Origin: Gonocerus acuteangulatus | Lineage: Eukaryota > Arthropoda > Insecta > Hemiptera > Coreidae | DNA length: 64,000 nucleotides | NCBI GenBank assembly: GCA_946811695.1 | Contig: OX328132.1 | Span: forward strand, 128,707,372 to 128,771,371 | Reading direction: 5' to 3' | Part shown: piece by piece, positions 54,606 to 64,000 of the stretch | How positions within the stretch are numbered: position 1 is the stretch's first letter | Layout: each line of letters opens with the position of its first letter | Notes under the pieces: generated by a model | Database searches by the model: none | Seen by the model: only the letters and a program-made list of their open reading frames with translations | Told to the model about the DNA's origin: nothing | Position numbers and translations under genes: made by a program

Positions 54606-55187
54606 GGTAGGTTATTTACAGCAAATTATTCAGTAATGTAGTCTACACTACAAAAATTCTGAGGAAAGTGCTTAGTTATGCAGCTCCTGCGTGACGGATT
54701 TTTTTTAATGTCTGAAGTAGCCGTAATGAAGAGATGTCAAGAAGTTGTTTGCTTAGCTAAGCAATTTTCGATCAACGTTAATTCGAGTTAAGAGTGGAAT
54801 TGCTTCCTTAGGAAAAGCAGAAGAACCGTGATGGAGCGAGTCGGATTCACGGGGATTGGATTCGATTAGCAGTTCTCAGTTAATCAGTCATTTAGTCCCC
54901 GGCAAGTGGAAGGAGAAATATTTTTGCTGTCATCTTGATTCCATGGTCTGCAAGCAGAGATCCCTTGGGATTTTTATTAAAATTGCCACCCTCAATGATT
55001 GATATGATCTGCTCTTGCGTCTTTCCTCCCGCCCTCCATAGGGAGGAAACCCACTATGATGTGAACCCGACGCACAGTGGTATTTTTAACTGATCTAACT
55101 GGAAAAAATTACTTTAACACGGATTCATATAGAAAATGACATGCTGATCACGAATATACCCTATTTTAGGGGTCGAAAATGTAGTCT

Positions 55188-57165
55188 TAGGGCCATTCTA
55201 AGCCAAATCATCCAGGGGTCGACACCCAAGGTTGGCAGATTTTAATGAAACTTGGTGAGTATATTCTAGTAATGGACATGAGTACAAATATAAAATTTTA
55301 TGTTGTTATGTTCATTAGTTTCTGAAATGCAGCACTTTAAAAATTCTTCAAAATGTGCAAAATATCGTTGATCATATATCTGGCAACAATCTATACTTTT
55401 ACAACTTTTGCTCAAAACCTGTTAATTTTAATGATAGAGAGTTAATTTTTTTTTAAATTTGTTCGGCATTAAATTGTCAATGGAAATATATTGCTAGATA
55501 CAAGATTTAGAGCCATAGAAATAGTTTAAAAAATTCTTAAATAGCAAAATTGAGATTTGTTTGAACATTGATATGCATCCATAAATTGCTTAATAACATG
55601 AGTCTACCTCCAAGAACACCTAAACCCATTATATCACCAAAAAATAGATTAAAAATGCAAAAAAATGGTGTAATAAAATTAGTGGGCTTTTGAGTTTTTA
55701 ATAAGTTAAGAGTTGATCAAAGTTATACTATGAAAAATTACATATACCCGCTATTAGACTGTCTCTATTAACTCTAAAAATACCCCACTAGTACATAGAA
55801 AAGTACCATTATAATTTTGCTGCCTATTTGTATGATATTAATAACTAAAATAACACAAAAATATTCGTTCTGATAATGTAGGGCCTAAATTAGGGCGAGT
55901 TTGAAATTAAAATCACTTTATGTTAGAAATAATGTCTGCACCAGGATTAATTAAGAAAATTCAGATTTGGATAGTGATATTTATTTAACAGAGACGATAT
56001 ATTTATAAACTGTTTTTCCATGACTTGTAGTATGGCAAGACCAACAAGCATCCATCTGGAAGTCTGTTTTGTGATGACACAAATTCATAATGCTCTTGAA
56101 ATGTTTGTATTGGGCACAACATCCCCCTGTAAAAAACTCTATTCTGTTTATATGTGGAAATTGGGTTTTAATAAAATCCATTGTCTTAGATGATGAGATA
56201 TAAAACAGAAATTAGAGGTTATACTAAAAATTACAGAGGCTGTAATGAACAGCCAGTCTTATGTGAGGAAGGATACTTGGCGGCCTCTGTCTACTATGTT
56301 GCCCCCCCCCCCACCTGGTTAAGTGAATATGTCGTCTCTGTTAAATAAATATCACTATCCAAATCTGAATTTTCTTAATTAATCCTGGTGCAGACATTAT
56401 TTCTAACATAAAGTGATTTTAATTTCAAACTCGTATTTTTTTTTTTTTTTTTTTTTTTTTATTATCAGAACGAATATTTTTGTGTTATTTTAGTTATTAA
56501 TATCATACAAATAGGCAGCAAAATTATAATGGTACATTTCTATGTATTAGTGGGGTATTTTTAGAGTTAATAGAGGCAGTCTAATAGCAGATATATGTAG
56601 TTTTTCATAGTATAACTTTGATCAACTCTTAACTTATTAAAAACTCAAAAGCCCACTAATTTTATTACACCATTTTTTTGCATTTTTAATCTAGTTTTTG
56701 GTGATATAATGGGTTTAGGTGTTCTTGGAGGTAGACTCATGTTATTAAGCAATTTATGGATGCATATCAATGTTCAAACAAATCTTAATTTTGCTATTTA
56801 AGAATTTTTTAAACTATTTCTATGGCTCTAAATCTTGTATCTAGCAATATATTTCCATTGAAAATTTAATGCCGAACAAATTTAAAAAAAATTAACTCTC
56901 TATCATTAAAATTAACAGTTTTTGAGCAAAAGTTGTAAAAGTATAGATTGTTGCCAGATATATGATCAACGATATTTTGCACATTTTGAAGAATTTTTAA
57001 AGTGCTGCATTTCAGAAACTAATGAACATAACAACATAAAATTTTATATTTGTACTCATGTCCATTACTAGAATATACTCACCAAGTTTCATTAAAATCT
57101 GCCAACCTTGGGTGTCAAAATGCCTTTTGGCTGGATGATTTGGTTTGGAATGGCCCCTTACCGTT
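55188..57165. mobile_element. Giant foldback element with ~800-bp arms
   Basis: Arms 55188-55980 and 56337-57165 are inverted copies at high identity (for example GAACATAACAACATAAAATT and GCACATTTTGAAGAATTTTT against their inverses). The 350-bp loop carries an open minus-strand frame. A 25-T run at 56436-56460 interrupts only the right arm. Confidence 0.88.
55981..56181 (-). pseudogene. Captured gene fragment in the foldback loop
   Basis: The frame reads INRIEFFTGGCCAQYKHFKS then IMNLCHHKTDFQMDACWSCH and TTSHGKTVYKYIV. From memory it resembles a widespread uncharacterised arthropod protein family with the pattern F-x-D-G-x-x-x-Q-Y-K-N ... N-L-x-x-H-x-x-D-F ... A-x-W-x-x-x-x-T-S-H-G-K. Here it is about 60 residues. 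It has the only non-repetitive coding look in the loop. I do not assign a function. Confidence 0.45.
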
Positions 57166-58320
57166 GTTTTCTAACTTAGAAAAGGCCGTTTTTTATTACT
57201 TTTCAAGTGATGACCAAAATTAATTTTTTTTTTATTATTATTCTTTGTTTTGTAAATGTTTTAACTTTTTTAAAGGCAACAACAACAAAAAGTTTCAAGA
57301 CTAGGTATTACAAATAATAATAATAATAATTGAAAAAAAAAAATACATCGAAAATAATAATTGAAAACACAACAATATAACAAAAAATATAATCAAAATT
57401 AAGTTCTCAAAAGTAAAAATCATTCTTGGTCAAGTAATGTTTCATTCAACAAATTAATAATTTCACCTGGGAAGGAATGAAAATCTTTCATATGTCGTCG
57501 AATTTATTACCGAGTATAGTAAAGACTGAAATACGTCTTCAATATCGATAGCCCCTCCTCCACCACTACTGGCAGATATATTTAAATCTTCTACATCTGA
57601 TTGTGTATCGCAAACTTATATCAACAACTCAACAAAACGTTTCTCAATAACACTTATTGTTCGATTTCTGTTTGCCACTTATCACGTAAATGTCTTAAGA
57701 ATGTCTCCATTTTTTTTTTTTTTTTTTCTGGTAAATGAAATTGTTGGTATACATTTTTTATACCTTCCTTCTTATACCTACCGTTTTTTTTTTTTTGGAC
57801 TTGTAAGATCCAAACTTCGAAAAGTTCCGTTTTCGATATGAGCATTTTCTCAGAAAATCAGTTATCATTATTAAATAGGCAGATTCTGGCAGCTAATTCT
57901 TGCTTTTTCAAGTCAATACTTAATTGACAAAGAAGAAAAAATTAAAACTAGGCCGGACGAGGCCGGACAGCAAAAGTTCTGTACCATAATAACTTACCAA
58001 TAAGGGTATTACAAATCGCATCGCGTAAAACATTAATGGTAATTTATTATGATAAATAATGAAAGACGATCATACTTACCTTTCTGAAACATGAAATAAA
58101 TTTGTAGTACAGAAAAATCATTTTTGTAACTGTAGTATTCATTCAAAGATGGAGTAATAAACTTTAGAGCATGACGTACCCTAATATATACAACCCGTAA
58201 TCCCTAAATGTTGACGTATTTGAGCTGGCTTATTCTTGTTTTCTAATCTATATACTATCTAGGAAAATACTGCAAGGCACAATTAAAGATTTGTTTTCAT
58301 AAATTTTTCGAATTTTGTCC
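57166..58320. other. Unassigned sequence
   Basis: AT-rich with T-runs at 57712-57727 and 57786-57796. No gene recognised. Confidence 0.5.
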
Positions 58321-58450
58321 AGCTAGATCAGTTAATAATACCACTGTGCTACGGCGCGATCCGGAGGTGCCAATTTGAAATGTCCACGTTTCAAACCCCT
58401 TATGTCACGAAAATACCAGTAGTTCAAATATATATGAATACAAACATATA

Positions 58451-58735
58451 TGGGGGCGAGATTAGCTCAGTGGTAGAGCACTGGACTAATATGCTGGAGG
58501 ACTTGAGTTCAAATACCGAGCACTAAAGATTTTTATCTACTAGCGTCTTCGTTCGTGGGTTGGATTCCCTGACCGTCCCTAGCCTTTAATTAGTTCATTA
58601 ATGGGTCCCCTAATTAGCCTTTAATTAGTTCACATTATCTCCCTAGTGTGCCGTATGGTCACGAATCAGATACCTCTATAGTATCTGCCCCTTTGGGCCC
58701 TCGTGGCCAATTACGGGACTGATTTAATTCGGTCA
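58451..58735 (+). mobile_element. tRNA-derived SINE, internally rearranged
   Basis: Same family as 4331-4673: ATTAGCTCAGTGGTAGAGCA, CTGGACTAATATGCTGG, GAGTTCAAATACCGAGC, then TCTCCCTAGTGTGCCGTATG. It carries a short internal duplication of CCTTTAATTAGTTCA. Confidence 0.8.
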
Positions 58736-58868
58736 GGGAGGCCGAATTCAACCCATGAACGAAGACACTAGAAGATAAAAATCTTTAGTGCTTGCTCGGG
58801 ATTTGAACTCAGGTTCTCCAGCATATGAGTCCAGTGCTCTACCACTGAGCTAACCTCGCCCCCATATA
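58736..58868 (-). mobile_element. SINE, second copy in inverted orientation, truncated
   Basis: On the minus strand GGTTAGCTCAGTGGTAGAGC, GGACTCATATGCTGGAG, GAGTTCAAATCCCGAGCAAG, then body to GGCCTCCCTGACCG. With the neighbouring copy it forms a palindrome bounded by ATACAAACATATATGGGGGC and its inverse. Confidence 0.8.
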
Positions 58869-59059
58869 TGTTTGTATTTATATATGTTCTGTTCCCGCTA
58901 AAGTAGCCTCAAAAATTATATTGATAATATATGGTACAAAAATACTTGTCTCAAGGTTGTACTTCGTCTCAAACAATAGGTCAAATTCTTCAACCCCCTG
59001 AATCCGTCAGCCAGAACACTGCGCGAAAAAAAAAAAAAAATCTTCCTGATTACTTTTTA

Positions 59060-59530
59060 CAGACACCGGCCACGGGAATCTGCAGTAGTCGGCTACTCTA
59101 ATCCCCAGACACCGCTGGTAGTCAGCTACTTTGACATCGACCACTGGAATATGCAGTAGTCAGCTACTTTGACATCGACCACGGGAATATGCAGTAGTCA
59201 GCTACTTTGACATCGGCCACGGGAATATGCTGTAGTCAGCTACTATAATCCTTAGACATCGGCCACGGGAATATGCAGTAGTCAGCCACTTGAATACGGA
59301 GACACCGTCCAAGGGAATATGCAGTAGTTAGCTACTTGACAGTGAAACCCTAACCACGAGAATATTCAGTAGTCATGGAGCTACTTAATAGCGAGACACC
59401 GACGCGGGAATATGCAGTAGTCAGCTTGCTACTTGATAGCGAAACACCGACGACGGGAATATGCAGTAGTCAGCTACTTGACAGCGTGACACCGACTACG
59501 GGAATATGCAGTAGTCAGCTACTTTCCAGT
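59060..59530. repeat. ~50-bp minisatellite, about ten copies
   Basis: Units GGGAATATGCAGTAGTCAGC plus TACTTTGACATCGGCCAC, with variants. It lies directly 3' (minus strand) of an R2-type coding fragment. Confidence 0.88.
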
Positions 59531-59589
59531 AGTCGCCCTACTGCACTTCCAAACGGACAACAAGTCTCCCATACTTCAGACTCTTCTCC

Positions 59590-59725
59590 AGGGCACCAAA
59601 TCCATTAACAATTTGTTCGTACACAATAGTCACATTACCCCATTTTGGCAGAATCACGTCAGGATTCCATCGCCGGTCATGAGCTCTCAAGACTGTCACG
59701 AGTTGAACAGCGTGAGTGCTGATCT
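59590..59725 (-). pseudogene. R2-type endonuclease fragment
   Basis: The minus strand reads TVLRAHDRRWNPDVILPKWG then NVTIVYEQIV and LEKSLKYGRL, parallel to TVLRAHGRRWKPNIIVEKGG, TIVDAQIV and KCRKYGRQL of the copy at 43299-44539. It keeps the endonuclease PD but has changed the next acidic position (VDAQ to VYEQ). Only about 45 residues are present. Confidence 0.7.
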
Positions 59726-60489
59726 CATCCCACAGGCAACCCGCAATCCTTGTTTGTATCCGGCCCTCACTCCAAGCTTCTTAGAGGAATATGGAATGAC
59801 ATATTACCTACAAAAGTCTTCGTTCAGAATGGCAAATGCCCTCAACATCTCATATCAATACTTTTCCGTGGGTACTTAGAATCGTGGGATTCAATTGAAA
59901 TATTTTCTACATCATTGAAATTTATCTAAACTAAGGTATTTAAATTCTGGTAACGTTTGACTTTAAGGAAGTATTCGAGAAAAAAAATATTAGTGGACAT
60001 GAAACGTTTTCGGATCTTCGTATATTTTCGTAAATATCTCGAAAACGGTTGGGAAACCGGGGTAAGTGGAAGGTGACCATTCGAATGATTACTAAATTCT
60101 CTACAAAAAAGGTTCCAAGGCCATTTTAAATAGGGCAATGTCAATAGTCAATATAACTTACTTTTAATTGGTTTTTGTTTGTTTTAAATTACATTTATCA
60201 GTAAAATTAGTATTTTAGTAAACGGAGGCAAGGAAATTAGAAACTTATTGGCAATAGTGTTATCCTAGAGCGAACGTTGTGATGGCGGGCGAGTCATTTC
60301 CGCTTAGGGTATTGCCTGTTTCCTGTTGTGGCGCCTTCTGTTTAAGATTTAAATTATATTTTTAACGAAAGATCAAACGCTACCAATAACAGCTTCTTTT
60401 TCTTTGCTAATGGCACTAGGGATAAGAACGGAACCGCGCTAAGATGACGCAGTTCCTGCGAGTCGGATTTTTTTTGTCTAATACTTCTG

Positions 60490-60868
60490 TACCTCCAAAA
60501 GCAACAAAAATTTAAATATCTTCGATTAGATGAATATCAAACACCTGGAACAAGTTTCAACTGAATAAATCGATTTTGAATACCCAAACTGAAAATTAGT
60601 TTTATAAATTTTTATCGTAAACGGTTAGAGATACCGCATTTAAATTTTTTACTTCGCTATGGAACACATAAAAAGAGTACCTGCAAGCATATAAGCTCTA
60701 AAAACTAAGCGTTTTGATTTTTTTCGGGTTAATTTCGCTTCAAAACCCATGTTCGGTGGACGGATTCTGCTGGTAAACGGACTTCTATCTTTCACCTCAG
60801 ACGAAAGATATTGGTATCAAATTTCAACAAAAATGGGCCATTTTTGAGCCGTTGAAAGAGCGAACAGA

Positions 60869-60950
<82 letters not shown>
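60490..60950 (+). mobile_element. TCCGAC-family internal fragment with (TA)n
   Basis: Plus-strand blocks TGGACGGATTCTGCTGGTAA, GACGAAAGATATTGGTA and AGCGAACAGAC correspond to the region just 5' of the TA tract. The TA array spans 60872-60950. Both ends of the element are missing. Confidence 0.6.
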
Positions 60951-60954
<4 letters not shown>

Positions 60955-61830
60955 CTTTGCTATAGCCTGAATACTTAAGTTATAACTTGAGCCTGGTACT
61001 TAACCTTCCTAGTCGGCATGTTCAACTGTAAGCACGTGAAACCTCCCACCCCAACTAGCTTTACAAAACACCATGTCCAACTATGGCAACGTCCGTATGA
61101 GCCAATACCATAGAACAATATTGAGAGTAATGGTCAATGCTTTCTAGTTAGCAACATCCTAAGTCTAATGGAATATCTAAGGATAAAGTTTGCATTAATA
61201 AAATGTCTAATTATGGGAGATGCGCAACTTCCGACCCAACCTTAATAAACCCAATAGTGATTTAATAATTCATTCTATTGCTGCACAACTACATAGGAAA
61301 CTGACAAAATCATAGAGAACTTTCCTTACTACCGTTTGCTCGTATAAAGCCTCAAATTATACGCTGAATGTGCCTAAACTTAGTCAAATTTGAATTATGG
61401 AGTAGTTTCATTATCTCAACAAACTAATACTCCAAGCTGTCGCACTAAAAATAGCAAGGAGCAACATATATTGGCTGGAACGGAAGTATACGGGAAACTC
61501 TCCGGCACGAATTAGACATTAATGACTATCTGTGGCAGCAGAAAAATATTTCGACTACACTTGTCAGACCTTAAGAGGAGATCTTCCGTAGAGACTGCAC
61601 TTCAACATCCAACTAGACTTACAACATCCGGAGAGTGGAATATGGGCAGGCAAGTAACAGAAACACGCATTTTCCTGCAGCGAAAAACGTTCTCTTGAGA
61701 ATTAACCCATGAATGAAACAGAGTGTGCAATCGTATTTATGAAATGACGGCTGGAATAGAAAGCAAACCTGGCAGGGGTGAAACCTCCCAGAACAACTTG
61801 ACACATTACAACAACATAAGAGTTGAACAC

Positions 61831-61902
<72 letters not shown>

Positions 61903-62460
61903 GGCGAAAAGAATGAAAATGAAACAGGTCTGCCAGAAAAAGCCCTTACGACTGAAGTGTGGAATAGCGTCGTTTGCTATCTGAAGTAGGCTTCTATGCG
62001 ATGGATAGAAGTGATTTGACGAATCGTCGTAGCTCTGCTTCTTATCATCTAAGAGTGGAGTATTAACACTGCTTAAGAGAGTTACTGATAGCTAAATGGG
62101 CAGGAGCAAAAGCTCCCAGGAGAAAGGCAAGCTCCTAAGTCCTGCAGAGGGAACACTTTAAATTTGAATGCACTACCATAGATTAGCCAATTTTTACAGG
62201 AGAGAAGCCTCACAAATAGGCCTTCAATATCTTGAGAGGAATATCAACAGACCTAATGAGCGTTGTGTGATGACGTGATAAACTATAGCTCCAGTGAAAC
62301 CTCCCCTTGAACCTCAACTCTTCCTGGAGTAAATAAGAGATACAAAAATGTGTTATTCACATACTTTATCAACATTTCACGGCAGCAATAGACATAACAG
62401 GTTGATGTAATTTATAAAAGGGAAAAGAGCTGTGGTGTGAGACAGGTGTTGGAGTCGTCA
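60951..62460. other. Unassigned sequence with a long (TA)n tract
   Basis: TA array at 61831-61899. A short phrase GTGAAACCTCCC recurs at 61036, 61779 and 62295 without clear periodicity. No gene recognised. Confidence 0.5.
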
Positions 62461-62585
62461 CACTAGTCTAAGGTGCATATCGGAGATGGTGGAGTGAATG
62501 GCCGACGGTGGAGTTGGAAAGTGAGAGTGGTGGTATGAAGGCTGGGGAAGGAGGCCGGGTAAAATCAATATCGAGGCCGAGAATC

Positions 62586-62700
62586 CTACCTTGCTCGATC
62601 TCTGGGAGTATCACCGAGCCCGTCGCCTTCCTCTCTCCTTCATCGTGTCGAGAACACTGGCCTACCACCGGCTTGGGAATGCGCGCGCTCCGTTCCCCTC
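62586..62700 (-). other. Weak candidate exon
   Basis: A GC-richer patch with an open minus-strand frame (GQCSRHDEGERKATGSVILP then EIEQ) directly followed by a donor-like CAAG/GTAGGA at 62590-62584. No domain is recognisable and it does not resemble the L27 or GLGF parts expected upstream of the PDZ1 exon. Confidence 0.25.
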
Positions 62701-62759
62701 CTCACCCAGCCTCGATTCATCGAGGATGTTAAAAATCGACCTATTTGCATTGGCTGTCT

Positions 62760-64000
62760 TAAATATGTCTTTAAGGAACTAACTGCCTCTGAGAGCCCTA
62801 GTAAAAATAATTACGGTATTCTGTCACCTCATTAAATTTAAGAACAACTTTGCGTCATCATAAATTTAACATCTGTTTACTAATTTCAAGACTCCATTAC
62901 AATTGTACCTTAGAGTGTCATTTTTCAGTAATTCTTGAAAATATACTTCGTTCTAGAAAAGGGCTTACTAACATTAGTTTGAATCATATAATAAATTATC
63001 AATCACTTCGTTAATTGAATATCCATCCCAAACTGTAAACAAATTACATACAAGTGGAAATTAACTAATACAATAGTTCTTAACATAATGAATGATGTTG
63101 TAAGAAATTTAAATTTCATTGATGAATATATAACATTCTTTCTCTAAATATAGACTCAGTCGAAAAAAAAAAAAAAAAAAAAAAAAAAAACGCGCGCTTT
63201 GATTTTTTCCTATAATTCTATTAAATATGTTTTTTATTAAATCTTTGATAAGAATTAGTTTGTTTGCTGTTTTAACAAAGCCTGCCATAAACTAATTAGT
63301 TTTTAAAATAACACAATACAAATAAATTACAAAGGATAATAAGAAGTAATTGATATTCGAAACTGATAATTCCTAACAAGGCCTCAGAATAACAGTGCAT
63401 TATCCTACATAGAAATTAAATGTTAATGAGTAACTTGAGGAAAACGGGTCAGAGACCCTACGAGCATTTCCTCAATGTACAACTGAGTAATACGAGTACA
63501 ACACAATTATCAATGAAAATCACTCCACAATTTCAGTAGAAACGAGCAAATTTAACCTGCTCGGGTTACTGATTCATTACATGATGGATTACTTTTGGCA
63601 CGGACGTGTCTGAAGAGTAGAATGAATGAAACTATCCTTTAGTTGTTTCATAACTCGTCCCGACCTTCTGAATGCTACTGTTCCGAGTGAGACTCGGCTA
63701 TGAATAAAACCGCTACCCATTCGTCAACAGTCCAATGGAAATCCAATGACAAATAATGCGATTTCTCTACGATAATATTCGAGGGTATTCGGGCAATAAT
63801 AACCTAGAAGTTGTTCGCCCTAAAGCCTAATCCAAACAGCCAACCATTCCAGGATTTGGGCTCCCACTTCTCTTCACCTCCCTGTAAATCTTCGCCGAGG
63901 TAATGCGGGTGGGTATTGAGATCTGTTTCGAATATCAGGTTTAGTTAAACGGCGATCTCTCAATCTGAGAGCGATATAAATCGATCGTCAGATGGAGTTG
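62760..64000. other. Unassigned sequence at the right edge
   Basis: AT-rich. An A-run at 63163-63190 is followed by CGCGCGC. From about 63600 composition becomes more balanced, but I see no coding. Confidence 0.5.

Larger units (their letters stand above)
52528..54700. repeat. Region bounded by a ~90-bp direct repeat
   Basis: TAGGTTATTTACAGCAAATT ... CAGCTCCTGCGTGAC occurs at 52528-52616 and again at 54607-54700 with about one mismatch. Between them lie a 121-bp array and an inverted repeat. Confidence 0.8.
55016..60467 (-). mobile_element. TCCGAC-family copy expanded by nested insertions
   Basis: The 5' end is at 60467 (TCCGACTCGCAGGAACTGCG and TTAGCGCGGTTCCG). The 5' half runs to about 59860. 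R2-type and minisatellite sequence, SINEs and a foldback element are nested inside. Family-internal blocks are visible at 58880-59035 and 58360-58440. The 3' hairpin (TTTCCTCCCGCCC..GGGAGGAAACCC) is at 55018-55052. The copy is old: termini and 3' domain are diverged. Confidence 0.6.

Overview
The window is eukaryotic, AT-rich and almost entirely intronic or repetitive. It looks like an arthropod genome: the only host gene I can support is a Patj/INADL-type multi-PDZ scaffold gene whose exons read like insect and crustacean orthologues, and the repeats (Ty3/gypsy, jockey-like and R2-type LINEs, a Penelope-like element, mariner, pogo, hAT and piggyBac relics, tRNA-derived SINEs) form a typical arthropod mix. 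I cannot name the species from sequence alone.

Host gene. Three minus-strand exons are clear: 38402-38183 (second half of PDZ1), 1710-1576 (first half of PDZ2) and 811-476 (second half of PDZ2 plus linker). All carry plausible splice signals and join in phase. The PDZ1-to-PDZ2 intron is about 36.5 kb. The first half of PDZ1, the L27 domain and the promoter were not found and presumably lie beyond the right edge or in exons too diverged to see. A weak candidate upstream exon lies near 62.6 kb.

Layout of the repeats. 1.9-13.9 kb: SINE pieces, a piggyBac-type TTAA element, a hAT-bounded composite holding a pogo transposase relic and odd satellite-like arrays, and mariner-type elements. 14.3-18.8 kb: a jockey-like LINE split by a 2.9 kb element. 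19.6-24.6 kb: a young but broken Ty3/gypsy element with near-identical LTRs and a candidate -1 frameshift site. 25-31 kb: two more copies of the 2-3 kb element family, one carrying a Penelope-like insertion with hammerhead-like motifs, plus an apparent empty site. 31-34.5 kb: a hAT relic, 121-bp arrays and a foldback. 39-46.8 kb: fragments of the same family, a TIR element, an R2-type LINE outside rDNA and another hammerhead-like motif. 47-60.5 kb: minisatellites, a mariner deletion derivative, two large foldback elements and further family copies. The last 3.5 kb is nearly empty.

The most interesting item is the recurring family (called here the TCCGAC family). It starts TCCGACTCGCAGGAAC, has an internal TTAGCGCGGTTCC near the 5' end that is the inverted copy of the 3' end GGAACCGCGCTAA, carries a GGTTCCTCCC/GGGAGGAACC hairpin just before the 3' end, and contains a variable number of ~350-bp units plus a (TA)n tract. 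Two independent insertion events in the window define its ends. The architecture resembles Helentron-associated non-autonomous elements, but the assignment is inference.
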